NCBI RefSeq assembly: GCF_012641075.1
Contig: NZ_JAAXLJ010000010.1
Location: 1 to 64,000, forward strand
Direction of reading: 5' to 3'
DNA from: Secundilactobacillus angelensis
Lineage (GTDB): Bacteria; Bacillota; Bacilli; Lactobacillales; Lactobacillaceae
Length of the DNA: 64,000 nucleotides
Under the pieces are notes generated by a model. The model did not search any database. It saw only the letters and a list, made by a program, of their open reading frames with translations, and was not told the DNA's origin. The first letter of the stretch is position 1; the number at the start of each line of letters is the position of its first letter. Of this stretch, positions 32,759 to 40,792 are shown in pieces. The translations under genes and the position numbers were made by a program.

Positions 32759-33648
32759 CGGGGATCACCTGCCTTCATTCGGAAAATCTCATCAAGGGTT
32801 GGTGGCTGCTGACTGAATTCTTCAATGTATTCGCCATTTGAAAGTTGTTGGAAAATTTGTTTACCCGCAGCAGGATCATCTACCCGCAGCCGATACCGGT
32901 TATGGGATAACTCCGTCACTTCAGCCACGTGTGGTAACTGCGATAACGCAGCAGTAGACCAGTCAGTAGTCACGAAAATTTCATTTTTGCCAAACTTATC
33001 ACGAATCGCGCGGATCTCTCCATGCAGTACCATTTTACCTTGCCGCATCATCACCAGTTCGTCGCAAAGGGCTTCCACATTCCCCATATCATGACTGGAA
33101 AAAATAATCGCCGCGCCCTCTTTTTTTGCGTTTAAAATCGCCTGCTCCAAAATATCCACGTTCACCGGATCCAAGCCACTGAAGGGCTCGTCCAAGATAA
33201 TCAGTGATGGTCGATGGATCAGCGTACAAATCAGCTGAACTTTTTGCTGATTTCCTTTAGACAACGATTTAATCTTATCGGTCTTCTTGCCCTTAACTTC
33301 AAACCGCTTCATCCATTGATCAATTGCCGGTTTAATTTGCTTAGCAGATTTACCCTTCAGACGTGCTAGATAGAGAATCTGCTGTTCAACTGTCATCTTG
33401 GGCATCAGACTACGTTCTTCGGGTAAATACCCAATTTGATCAAAGACCCGCTCATTGATCGGCTGATCGTCCCAACTAATCTGACCGTCGTAATGAATAA
33501 AACTCAGTATGCTATGAAAAGTAGTCGATTTACCAGCCCCATTTTGGCCAATTAACCCAAGTATCTCACCCTTTTTAACGTTGTAAGTCACGTCGTTTAA
33601 GGCTTGTAAATCACCAAACTGTTTCGATAAGTGCTCAATTTTAAGCAT
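32755..33648 (-). CDS. ABC transporter ATP-binding protein (NatA-like)
   Basis: ATPase of 297 aa. Walker A GQNGAGKST (about 36), signature LSKGNQQKVQLI, Walker B SLIILDEPFSGLDPVN and the H-loop FSSHDMGNVE are all intact. The C-terminal extension of about 80 aa is of the kind seen in NatA/YhaQ. ATG preceded by GGGGAGG. Two-gene operon with the downstream permease. Confidence 0.93.
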   Translation of the reverse strand: MLKIEHLSKQFGDLQALNDVTYNVKKGEILGLIGQNGAGKSTTFHSILSFIHYDGQISWDDQPINERVFDQIGYLPEERSLMPKMTVEQQILYLARLKGKSAKQIKPAIDQWMKRFEVKGKKTDKIKSLSKGNQQKVQLICTLIHRPSLIILDEPFSGLDPVNVDILEQAILNAKKEGAAIIFSSHDMGNVEALCDELVMMRQGKMVLHGEIRAIRDKFGKNEIFVTTDWSTAALSQLPHVAEVTELSHNRYRLRVDDPAAGKQIFQQLSNGEYIEEFSQQPPTLDEIFRMKAGDPR

Positions 33649-33742
33649 GGTACGCCTCCCCTTTTTTGCCTGTTTATCGTTGTGTTAATCATACCAAATG
33701 GACCAGGGAAGTAAATGCTTGAACGCGTTTAAAAAAATACCT

Positions 33743-33787
33743 TAAAAAGCTGACAAAGTCTTGAATTCAGAACTTTGTCAGCTTTTA
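33743..33787. terminator. Terminator downstream of ABC exporter
   Basis: Stem AAAAGCTGACAAAGT / ACTTTGTCAGCTTTT around a 12-nt loop, with T-runs on both sides. It ends the minus-strand exporter operon. Confidence 0.9.
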
Positions 33788-33801
33788 GGGTTGCTTGAGA
33801 T

Positions 33802-35604
33802 CTAAGCGCCCTGTTTCACGCTCTCAAATTGATTTTCCACGTATTCGCGATATAGTGGATGATTCTTAACGAGTTCTTGGTGAGTCCCATGTCCGCTAAC
33901 CCGACCATGTTCGATAAAGTAAATCTGTGTCGCATCGACTATGGTACTCAAACGGTGAGCAATGACCAAGGTTGTCCGGTTATGCATCAGCTTTTCCAGT
34001 GCCTTTTGAACCATGATTTCGGACTCTGAATCCAGACTGGCAGTCGCTTCATCCAGCATCAAGATCTTTGGATCACGGAGGAATGCTCTGGCAATCGCTA
34101 ACCGTTGCCGTTGACCACCGGAAACCTTCACCCCGCGTTCACCAACTTGCGTATCCAAGCCATCTGGCATGTCTTGAACGAAGGACTTGGCATAAGCCAT
34201 TCCTAACACGTGCCAAAGCTGCTCATCCGTGTAGCTGCCATCCAACCCATAAGTCAAATTATAGCGAATCGTTCCTGCCATGATAGCAGCATCTTGACTC
34301 ACTAACCCAATCTGGCTGCGCCAGTTATTCATGTTAACATCGTTAATTTCTGTATCACCGATCTTAATTTGACCCTTATCCGGATCATAAAACCGTTCCA
34401 GCAGGCCAAAAATCGTTGATTTACCGCCACCGGAAGGCCCAGCAAAGGCAATCACGCTGTTAGGCTTTGCGTTGAAGGAAAAATCCTGCAGAATAGGTTG
34501 ATCCTTTTCATATTCAAAATCAACGTGTTCCACGGATAATGCTTGACCATCCATGTTGATATTTTCACCAGAAGTCTGATCCTCTTCACTAGCTTGCAGT
34601 AATTCTTGGATCCGGGCTGTTGAGCCACTGGTTTTCGCCATATCGGTGAAAAACTGACTTAACTGGGTGAACGGTCCAATCATTTGGGTCAGGTACATCA
34701 GAAATGAGATCAACGTTCCAAAGGTCATGGTACCTTGGGAAACCCGGCTGGCACCATAGATCAGCATACCGATCATCATGCCCATCATCATCATTTGCAT
34801 CAGGGGGCTAGCAACGGAGTCGTAAATCGCTTCTTTCAAGCCAATCCGATATAGTTTATCAATCTTCTGGTGCCCATCTTCGCGCTCAACGTCTTCGGCA
34901 GTCGATGATTTGACCAACCGAATATCACTGAGAATTTCGCTGGATTGACCGTTAAAGTCAGCCAATGCATCCTGCCGGGCAATGGAAATCTTGTGTGACT
35001 GCTTGATAACCGGCAGCATCAAAGCTAGCACTAGAGGTACTGCAATGAACATGATCAGTGTCATCTTCCAGTCCATGATAAGCATCAGAACTAAAGCACC
35101 AACCAGCTGCAAAATTGAAGTCACCATGTTAGGGACGGAGTTTGCCAGCAGATTCTTAACCTGGGAAGTATCATTGATCAGCCGTGAAGAAATTTCACCT
35201 GAACGGGTCTCATCAAAGTAACCAACAGGTAAACTCAGAATTTTGTCCCATAAAAACTGACGCAGCTTGCTGACAACGTCTTCACCAAAGAAGCCAAGAA
35301 TACTGCCAGAAAAAGCACTGATCAACGCACTGCCAATGAAGGCAGCAATGACGAGAAACATTAACTGTGAATTCATCACGTGACCAAGTTGATTGATCAG
35401 TTGCTTCGCTAGCTGTGGCACCGTTAATTGAATCCCGGTAGCAATCAGACCAAATAGTAAGCCAACACCAAGCTGCCAAAAATGGGGTTTGATTTTGACG
35501 ACCAACTGTGCAAAATCTTTAAAGTTAAATTTTTGACGTTTGAAAGGAACGCCGCCTGCTTGTGGGCCTCTTTGTGGGCCGCCCTGTGGAGCTTGTCGTT
35601 GCAT
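33802..35604 (-). CDS. Multidrug ABC exporter, fused membrane and ATPase domains
   Basis: Half-transporter of 600 aa, LmrA/YheI type. The N-terminus is an odd low-complexity Gln-Gly-Pro stretch (MQRQAPQGGPQRGPQAGG) before six membrane helices (about 45-320). The ATPase domain carries Walker A GPSGGGKST, signature VSGGQRQRLAIARAFL, Walker B ILMLDEATASLD and H-loop AHRLST. It functions as a dimer in drug or lipid export. It lies 24 bp downstream of its likely MarR regulator gene, in one operon. Confidence 0.93.
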   Translation of the reverse strand: MQRQAPQGGPQRGPQAGGVPFKRQKFNFKDFAQLVVKIKPHFWQLGVGLLFGLIATGIQLTVPQLAKQLINQLGHVMNSQLMFLVIAAFIGSALISAFSGSILGFFGEDVVSKLRQFLWDKILSLPVGYFDETRSGEISSRLINDTSQVKNLLANSVPNMVTSILQLVGALVLMLIMDWKMTLIMFIAVPLVLALMLPVIKQSHKISIARQDALADFNGQSSEILSDIRLVKSSTAEDVEREDGHQKIDKLYRIGLKEAIYDSVASPLMQMMMMGMMIGMLIYGASRVSQGTMTFGTLISFLMYLTQMIGPFTQLSQFFTDMAKTSGSTARIQELLQASEEDQTSGENINMDGQALSVEHVDFEYEKDQPILQDFSFNAKPNSVIAFAGPSGGGKSTIFGLLERFYDPDKGQIKIGDTEINDVNMNNWRSQIGLVSQDAAIMAGTIRYNLTYGLDGSYTDEQLWHVLGMAYAKSFVQDMPDGLDTQVGERGVKVSGGQRQRLAIARAFLRDPKILMLDEATASLDSESEIMVQKALEKLMHNRTTLVIAHRLSTIVDATQIYFIEHGRVSGHGTHQELVKNHPLYREYVENQFESVKQGA

Positions 35605-35628
35605 GTCTATTTGCCTCGTTTTTGTGAT

Positions 35629-36285
35629 TTAGTAGTTGTTACGTTCTGGGTCAAAGCCACCTTGATGCGGATCAAACCCATCGGGACGTGGCCCAAATTG
35701 ACCGTTGTGTGGGCCTTGATGACCAAACCCGTTACCTTTAAAGCCGCCCCAGCCCTGAGGTTTCTGACCTTTAAAGAAGGCGTTTGGCATGTTATCCAAA
35801 AAGTCTGGCCGTTCTTCACCGTCATCCCACTTAGCAAACTTTTCGTTTAAACCAGTAGTAAGTTTGTTCAGTAATTTGCCCAATGTTTCTTGTTCTTCCT
35901 TAGTGAGTGAGTCAAACAGTTCATCAGAAAATTCGGTTTTAAAGTTATGAGATGAAGTAATCGTTTCTTTCCCTTTTTCAGTGAGTGAAATCAAACTAAC
36001 ACGCTTATCTTCAGTTGAATCATGGCGTTCAACCAAACCTTCTTCTTCCAGTTTCTTAACCATGACGCTAACGGAACTTGGCCGGATGTCTAATTCATCA
36101 ACGATTTGTGAATTAGTTAATTGATCCTTATCGTTAAGTAATAGCAACACACGCATTTGGCCACGTTGCGGCTGCTTAGCCCAGAACTGCTGGCCCCGTT
36201 TAGAAAAAGCGGAAAAACCGCGTTGCTGAAAAGCCATCATGAAGTCGCCAAATTGTTTTAATAAATCTTGTGAGTTGTATGTCAT
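35629..36285 (-). CDS. MarR-family regulator with Gly/Pro/Gln-rich tail
   Basis: Winged-helix regulator of 218 aa. The HTH and wing (SQIVDELDIRPSSVSVMVKKLEEEGLVERHDSTEDKRVS, in pieces) occupy about residues 50-105. The last 50 or so residues are a low-complexity tail rich in Gly, Phe, His, Gln and Pro (FKGNGFGHQGPHNGQFGPR), not normal for MarR proteins. It is the first gene of the operon with the multidrug exporter, and two inverted-repeat operators overlap its promoter, so it probably represses itself and the exporter until a drug ligand binds. Confidence 0.88.
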   Translation of the reverse strand: MTYNSQDLLKQFGDFMMAFQQRGFSAFSKRGQQFWAKQPQRGQMRVLLLLNDKDQLTNSQIVDELDIRPSSVSVMVKKLEEEGLVERHDSTEDKRVSLISLTEKGKETITSSHNFKTEFSDELFDSLTKEEQETLGKLLNKLTTGLNEKFAKWDDGEERPDFLDNMPNAFFKGQKPQGWGGFKGNGFGHQGPHNGQFGPRPDGFDPHQGGFDPERNNY

Positions 36286-36307
36286 TTTAATAATCTCCTG
36301 TCAGTTC

Positions 36308-36393
36308 ATAATGTTTAGTTAGTTTTGTAAATGATTAACTAACGATTTAAACTATAATTCATTAGTTAGTCATTGTCAACACAAACTAACTAT
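36308..36393 (-). promoter_or_regulatory. MarR-exporter promoter with two inverted-repeat operators
   Basis: Minus-strand TTGACA (36379-36374), 17 bp, TATAGT (36356-36351). One inverted repeat AGTTAGT...ACTAACT overlaps the -35; a second, GTTAGTT...AACTAAC, lies just after the -10. The same half-site TTAGTTAG appears four times. Confidence 0.8.
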
Positions 36394-36452
36394 TTATTTT
36401 TAGTCGTTATTTCCCCATTTCGTAGTACTATAAAGGCAAAGGGGGATTTCAC

Positions 36453-37130
36453 ATGAAACTCAATAAAATAGTTGGTCTCACCGTAGCGACACTGTTAGCA
36501 GCTGTCGGAGTCGGTCTATCAACACAAACGAATGCTTCTGCCAAAAGTTACTCAGGTTACTCATATGCCGAAACCACTCGTCAAATCAAATCTGGTAAAC
36601 TAAGGATCCCTGCAAAGACACGGGTTTATCTGTTTGCACCAACAACCAAAAATCATAAAGTTTACGCTAAAATTGATGTGGGAGACTTAAACTACAACAT
36701 CAGGCATACCAGCAAGAACGCAGAAATGATTGTTCCATACAGTGGTAATTTAAAGGTGTTAAAAGGAAATTATCCACGTCCTGTGACGATTGCTAAAGGC
36801 AAACAATTTACTACTCAGAGCAATTTTATTAAGGCACCAAAAATTGCCATTACATCAAATAATTATGTCGAATACTTTGCCAATGGCAATACCGGTACTA
36901 AACCAACCTCATCCACAAAGATTACTGCCACTAAGCAAAAAGGGAATTTAACGCACTATTATGCGAAGAAAAACATGTTAAAGCTACCAGACCGACACAT
37001 CTCAAAAAAGGGAAATTATCAGTATCGGTTAGCGGTTCGCCTCAACAAGAATCACTTTAGCAAATTATCTACTAGCTATTCAGTTGGTACGCTTAAGAAT
37101 TACTTCTACTTGCCAGCACCAATGGCCTAA
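36453..37130 (+). CDS. Secreted surface protein, 225 aa
   Basis: Exported protein. The signal peptide (KLNKIVGLTVATLLAAVGVGLS) ends near NASA-K. The mature part is basic and rich in Lys, Tyr and Thr with beta-strand character, as in lactobacillus S-layer-type or wall-associated proteins; no catalytic motif or LPXTG is visible. ATG after AAAGGGGGA. Divergent from the MarR-exporter operon and followed by its own terminator. Function unknown. Confidence 0.75.
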   Translation: MKLNKIVGLTVATLLAAVGVGLSTQTNASAKSYSGYSYAETTRQIKSGKLRIPAKTRVYLFAPTTKNHKVYAKIDVGDLNYNIRHTSKNAEMIVPYSGNLKVLKGNYPRPVTIAKGKQFTTQSNFIKAPKIAITSNNYVEYFANGNTGTKPTSSTKITATKQKGNLTHYYAKKNMLKLPDRHISKKGNYQYRLAVRLNKNHFSKLSTSYSVGTLKNYFYLPAPMA

Positions 37131-37140
37131 AGTTAACACC

Positions 37141-37171
37141 AAAAGGGTCTAGACAGTCTAGACCCTTTTTT
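37141..37171 (+). terminator. Terminator after secreted protein gene
   Basis: Palindromic stem AAAAGGGTCTAGAC / GTCTAGACCCTTTTTT, strong T-run. Confidence 0.92.
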
Positions 37172-37183
37172 AATATAGGGGCA

Positions 37184-37222
37184 TTTGCGACAGCAACCAA
37201 ACAATTCTGCTGACTAAACATG
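37184..37222 (+). repeat. 39-bp direct repeat, left copy
   Basis: Starts TTTGCGACAGCAACCAAAC and continues to ACTAAACATG. The same 39 bp with two substitutions, same orientation, occurs at 40482-40520. The two copies bracket the first secreted-protein cassette. Confidence 0.85.
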
Positions 37223-37265
37223 GCAAAGTACATGTAGCGGAGTAAGAAGTTTGGTCGGTGACATT

Positions 37266-37314
37266 AAAAGAGAAGCCAAAGGACTTTCAAAAGTCTTCTG
37301 GCTTCTCTTTTTTT
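37266..37314. terminator. Terminator downstream of the small membrane protein gene
   Basis: Stem AAAGAGAAGCCA / TGGCTTCTCTTT with an inner hairpin GGACTTT / AAAGTCT and T-runs both ways. Confidence 0.88.
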
Positions 37315-37327
37315 GTAAATCACTAGT

Positions 37328-37555
37328 TTATTGTTTCTCATGCCGCCTTAGTCTTCTTTTCTTTTTTTCGTTCAGAATAATGAGAACGATAATACCTATC
37401 GTCTCCACAAAACCATCCAAAACTAACACACTAGTTAGCCAAAAAGACGGGAAATACCAGTCCAAAATTAGTAACACAATTCCGATACCACCCAAAATGT
37501 CTAAAGCATTACTCCATGAATCAAATGGTTTCAAAAACACCTTCGAAGGTTTCAT
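37328..37555 (-). CDS. Small membrane protein, 75 aa, partner of secreted VWHG protein
   Basis: Two hydrophobic segments (ILGGIGIVLLILDWYF and SVLVLDGFVETIGIIVLIIL) followed by a very basic tail KKKRRLRRHEKQ. Starts 22 bp after the secreted-protein gene on the same strand and ends at a terminator. The ribosome site is weak. The arrangement secreted protein plus small basic membrane protein is like a bacteriocin-immunity pair, but there is no sequence match to support that. In the second cassette an unrelated small membrane protein occupies the same place. Confidence 0.55.
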   Translation of the reverse strand: MKPSKVFLKPFDSWSNALDILGGIGIVLLILDWYFPSFWLTSVLVLDGFVETIGIIVLIILNEKKKRRLRRHEKQ

Positions 37556-37577
37556 CAGTTATTCTACAAACTTCTTT

Positions 37578-38279
37578 CTATTGATTTTTTGATCCAGCGT
37601 ATTTCCAGTGTCGCATTTTGAACATTTTGCCATTTTTAACTTTTGAGGCTTTAACTGTATGATCAATAGCTGCACCAAACGATTTTACAGCACCGAAATA
37701 ATTTTCAGCATACATATTAACACCAAATTTTATCAAATTTACAGCGGCTAACCCTGCATGACCACCAATAATTGTGTTCTTAGATAGATAAATATCAACG
37801 TTCCCTTTTTTTACTGCACCATGCCATACGATTTTTGTTACACCAGAGCTACGGTTACCCACTACCAGTACGTTAGGTGCCAAAACTGAAAGGTATGCGT
37901 GCTCAACAGCAGCATCCTTAACTTCCATAGTAGTCTGGCCACCTTGGGTCGTGATCGTTGTGGCAGCTTTAACCTTTTGAGTAATCTCGGCCATTTGTGC
38001 TTCAGAGGCATCGTTTATCTTATTTTGGATCAATTGAGACACATCAGCCTCTTTCACCAGCTGTGTTTGAGCAAATGTGTTCACATTAGCACTGTTAACT
38101 ACATTCATAGTTTTTGAAGATGTAACCGTATCAGCTTGAGCTGTAATTCCCTCTGATAGAGGTACCACAGCTACGCTGGTTGTCAGCATCGTTAAAGCTG
38201 TTAGTGTTGTTAATTTAATAGCGTTCCTTTTTGAACCTTTAACCTTATGATCTTTGTTGTCTATGCTAAAAAATGTCAT
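37578..38279 (-). CDS. Secreted protein of the VWHG family (intact copy)
   Basis: Protein of 233 aa with an N-terminal export signal (hydrophobic LTTLTALTMLTTSVAVVPL, cleavage near AQA-D). A helical region with LIQNKINDASEAQMAEITQKV follows, then the core AYLSVLAPNVLVVGNRSSG and TKIVWHGAVKKGNVDIYLS, a glycine/alanine-rich hydrophobic stretch, and a C-terminal FKMRHWKYAG. The disrupted gene at 44959-45654 aligns along its whole length. No known family is recognised. The hydrophobic C-terminal half with a basic aromatic end is compatible with a membrane-active secreted protein. Confidence 0.78.
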   Translation of the reverse strand: MTFFSIDNKDHKVKGSKRNAIKLTTLTALTMLTTSVAVVPLSEGITAQADTVTSSKTMNVVNSANVNTFAQTQLVKEADVSQLIQNKINDASEAQMAEITQKVKAATTITTQGGQTTMEVKDAAVEHAYLSVLAPNVLVVGNRSSGVTKIVWHGAVKKGNVDIYLSKNTIIGGHAGLAAVNLIKFGVNMYAENYFGAVKSFGAAIDHTVKASKVKNGKMFKMRHWKYAGSKNQ

Positions 38280-38308
38280 ATCGTAAACCTCTAGTAATGT
38301 AATTTTTT

Positions 38309-38322
38309 CTAATGCGCATTAG
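38309..38322. promoter_or_regulatory. 14-bp palindrome upstream of VWHG gene, cassette A
   Basis: Perfect palindrome CTAATGCGCATTAG, about 30 bp before the start codon, with GTTAACATCA next to it. The equivalent gene in the second cassette has CTAATACGTATTAG at the same place, also followed by GTTAACATCA. A DNA operator is likely. Confidence 0.65.
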
Positions 38323-38511
38323 GGTTTAGCTGTTAACATCATTCAGCTTAGATGAATCATGACATTTTGACTAGAAACCAATAGTTTACACTGGTTGCAT
38401 TCTTGTAACATGTTATTTTTAACCAATCTAATTAACCAAAATAATTTTCATGAAATTTCAAAGAACGGAGTCACATCAGGTTATTTTTTTAGTTACCATC
38501 AGTTCTGATAG

Positions 38512-39108
38512 CTAATTTTTAATAAATCTATGAAAGAACCCCATACTTTCACTTAACTTAGAACTACTATCATTCTGTTTGACGTCCCCGTTGGTTTGAG
38601 AATTACGACTATCAGTTTGCCCTCCCAAATTCACGTGATCTTCCTGTGTATGTGTTACTACCGAAGAATTGTCACGTTCTGTAAGTTTGCAGGTATCCGA
38701 GTGTATATATTCTTCGAACGTTTTAATCTGCTGTCTTAGGTCTTTATTTACCTTAGTTAACTCAATTTGGAGGTGTTGTTGTTGATCCAGAAGTTTTTGC
38801 ATGTTTTCTATTTGTCGTTGTGTAATCTCAAGTTGAGCATCTTTGACTTTAAGTTGTTCCAGCAACAATCTATCGTTACAAAAAAATTGATCTGATCGTT
38901 TATCGTTTGATTGACTTTGACTAGTTTTATTATCAATATTTAACAATGCCTTAACACCAGGTTCATTAATTACTAATCGATTGCCGATTCTTCTAACGTA
39001 CTCATCCCTAAATCCATCAATCTGATTCATACGATGCTGCACAGCTGGTTTTGTAATACCTAACTGAGCCGCAACTTCTCTTACCGTTTGTCCCAAAATC
39101 CCCACCAA
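38512..39108 (-). CDS. DUF536-type HTH / coiled-coil protein
   Basis: Protein of 198 aa. An N-terminal helix-turn-helix (TVREVAAQLGITKPAVQHRMNQI) is followed by a Ser/Gln linker and the helical LKVKDAQLEITQRQIENMQKLLDQQQHLQ pattern of DUF536. Such proteins are common on lactobacillus plasmids beside replication genes and are rarer in chromosomes. The start is uncertain (TTG at 39108 or a GTG next to it); the ribosome site is weak. It lies between the VWHG gene and the convergent pair of cassette A, and hints at a plasmid or mobile origin. Confidence 0.72.
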   Translation of the reverse strand: MVGILGQTVREVAAQLGITKPAVQHRMNQIDGFRDEYVRRIGNRLVINEPGVKALLNIDNKTSQSQSNDKRSDQFFCNDRLLLEQLKVKDAQLEITQRQIENMQKLLDQQQHLQIELTKVNKDLRQQIKTFEEYIHSDTCKLTERDNSSVVTHTQEDHVNLGGQTDSRNSQTNGDVKQNDSSSKLSESMGFFHRFIKN

Positions 39109-39202
39109 CTTTCAATAATAAAGTATATCACATGGTATGAATACAAATCTTCTAACCAAATTCGGTCAACCGATAATTATCAAATTAACTGATTCTACAA
39201 AC

Positions 39203-39231
39203 AAGCACCCTCTGAGTTACAGAGGGTGCTT
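39203..39231 (+). terminator. Hairpin upstream of the frameshifted secreted gene
   Basis: Perfect 12-bp stem AAGCACCCTCTG / CAGAGGGTGCTT with five-base loop, then GTTGTCTTCTT. No rightward gene ends before it, so it is either a leader attenuator for the gene at 39291 or a left-over terminator. Confidence 0.6.
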
Positions 39232-39260
39232 GTTGTCTTCTTATGTTAATGTAGTCAATT

Positions 39261-39288
39261 TTGTAACCTCAAATTATGGAGGTTACAA
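39261..39288 (+). promoter_or_regulatory. Hairpin covering the ribosome site, cassette A
   Basis: Perfect 10-bp inverted repeat TTGTAACCTC / GAGGTTACAA with an 8-nt loop. GGAGG of the ribosome site is in the 3' arm, 8 nt before ATG 39291. The second cassette has the same core (GTAACCTC-8-GAGGTTAC) with different but still paired outer bases. Confidence 0.75.
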
Positions 39289-39290
39289 AT

Positions 39291-39612
39291 ATGAAAAAAT
39301 TATTTAAGTCTCGTCATCATCGTATCGTCACTATTATTTCCAATAACAGTTCAAGCAGCCACAGTTCATGTCAATCATATTAGCCGTGGTTCCTGGTCTA
39401 TGGGATGTAATGTCACTACTTCAGGTAATAAGATCACAGGAATTAGAGACTTATCGATTAAAGTTAGCAGTGGCTCTGTTACAAATAAACAAGCGTACTT
39501 AAAAAGCGGGAGTGCCAAAATACAGTTCACACGTCATTTGAATTTACTGACTTACCACTCCTCGGCAATCATAAAAATTAAAAACGGTAAACTTTATGTG
39601 ACTGCTAATTAA
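39291..39612 (+). pseudogene. Small secreted protein gene, frameshifted in an A-run (cassette A)
   Basis: ATG at 39291 opens a frame that stops at 39384-39386. One frame over, the DNA encodes a hydrophobic signal sequence (LVIIVSSLLFPITVQA-A) and then GCNVTTSGNKITGIRDLSIKV..., ending LYVTAN at 39612. Removing one A from the A6 run at 39294-39299 restores a continuous frame of about 106 aa, matching the intact 107-aa paralogue at 44112-44435 from signal peptide to end. It overlaps the convergent XRE gene by 8 bp. It may be a pseudogene or an on/off slippage switch. Confidence 0.78.
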
Positions 39613-40129
39613 TCTTATAGACAGTTGTTTGACTCGGCTTGAACCAGTTGTCAGCTGCATAAATACTAGTATTGATAACACTAACTATAATGACAACTAA
39701 TGCTATCGCATAGATTGTTTTAAAAAGCGCATTATACTTGGTGTTTCGCCACATAACATAAATGGGCAACAAGACACCGATTGGTGGAATAATCCCCGAT
39801 ATGAGCGTCAAAACCAACAGGAGAATTCCCTCGTCGCGATTGCTATACAACGATTTATTAATTTGCTTTAATTGCTTCTTTTTATCATTAATCACAGTTT
39901 GATTAGTTTGGATTTTATTCTCCAGATCTTGATTCTTTTTCAAAAGCTTATCGATCGATAACCCATAAATATCACTTAAATAAATCAAGTTATCAATATC
40001 TGGATAAGCTCTTCCTGTTTCCCACTTGGAAACAGACTGCCTCGTGATATGCAGCATCGTTGCTATCTCATTTTGCGAATAACCTCGGCTAATACGAGTA
40101 GTTCTTAATTGTTCTGCTAAAGTCCCCAT
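39605..40129 (-). CDS. Membrane-anchored XRE regulator, cassette A
   Basis: Protein of 174 aa. An N-terminal XRE HTH (about 6-60: SQNEIATMLHITRQSVSKWETGRAYPDIDNLIYL) is followed by a charged helix (about 65-95), NRDEG, a long hydrophobic segment with a PP break, a basic loop WRNTKYNALFK, a last membrane helix and a short tail DNWFKPSQTTVYKIN. It is a close paralogue of the gene at 43592. A DNA-binding domain tethered to the membrane suggests a one-component sensor. Its stop overlaps the convergent secreted gene by 8 bp (CTAATTAA). Confidence 0.87.
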   Translation of the reverse strand: MGTLAEQLRTTRISRGYSQNEIATMLHITRQSVSKWETGRAYPDIDNLIYLSDIYGLSIDKLLKKNQDLENKIQTNQTVINDKKKQLKQINKSLYSNRDEGILLLVLTLISGIIPPIGVLLPIYVMWRNTKYNALFKTIYAIALVVIIVSVINTSIYAADNWFKPSQTTVYKIN

Positions 40130-40481
40130 GCTTTCCTCCTCAAAGTATTTAGACTAGCACACCATTTCAAAAAATCAAATTGAAATTTTATTTTTGCTAC
40201 TTTAGTTTAAATAAATTCAATAAAAAATAATTCCCAGAATATCAACGTCACCACTTAATTAGCCAGCAAAAACAGTACGGCCACCTAAATTTGGCATCAG
40301 CATATTTTCAAAATAAGTCATCGGTACCGTTCGGATAAAATCGACACAAACTGTAACCCTATCACGCACTAATTGACTCGGAACATTATCAATCAGGATA
40401 CGCTCGTAACCTTTTAAGAAACTAACCCTATTTGGTCGGATCATCGTAAGTGAACTAAGTCGTTTTATTGATATTCACCCG

Positions 40482-40678
40482 TTTGCGACAGCAACCAAAC
40501 AATTCCGCTGACTAAACGTGCCAGCGTAAATGCCGTGGAGTGAAACCAGTCAGATTGTGGTGTAGAAAGCAGTTAGCCTCCGTCCTTTGGAGGGTTACTG
40601 CTTTGCGCAGACGGAGGAGATCCGCCCTGAGCGAAGCGCTAGCTCCGGAGCAAGCCACGACGAGCTGCCTGGTTTCAC
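40482..40678. repeat. 39-bp direct repeat, right copy, with nested hairpins
   Basis: 40482-40520 repeats 37184-37222. Beyond it, GTGAAACCAG (40540-40549) pairs with CTGGTTTCAC (40669-40678), and between them AGCAGTTAGCCTCC (40568) pairs with GGAGGGTTACTGCT (40589-40602). No open frame or transposase. It looks like a small non-coding mobile or MITE-like element. The rest of 40130-40792 contains no supported gene; a 61-codon frame at 40259-40444 has no ribosome site. Confidence 0.65.
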
Positions 40679-40731
40679 GCAACGAAATGATTCCTTAACC
40701 AATCCCCTTACCTAATATCGATCTTACTCAA

Positions 40732-40772
40732 CAAAAAAGCACTCCGAGAACTAAATCTCGAAGTGCTTTTAA
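40732..40772 (-). terminator. Terminator of xfp
   Basis: Stem AAAAGCACTTCGAGA / CTCGGAGTGCTTTTTT (minus strand), directly after the phosphoketolase stop. Confidence 0.9.
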
Positions 40773-40792
40773 AATGCTTTCAAGCAATTAAA

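Noticed and set aside
40259-40444. 61-codon minus-strand frame beside the XRE gene of cassette A
   Set aside because: No ribosome site and no recognisable family; may be a gene remnant but cannot be supported.
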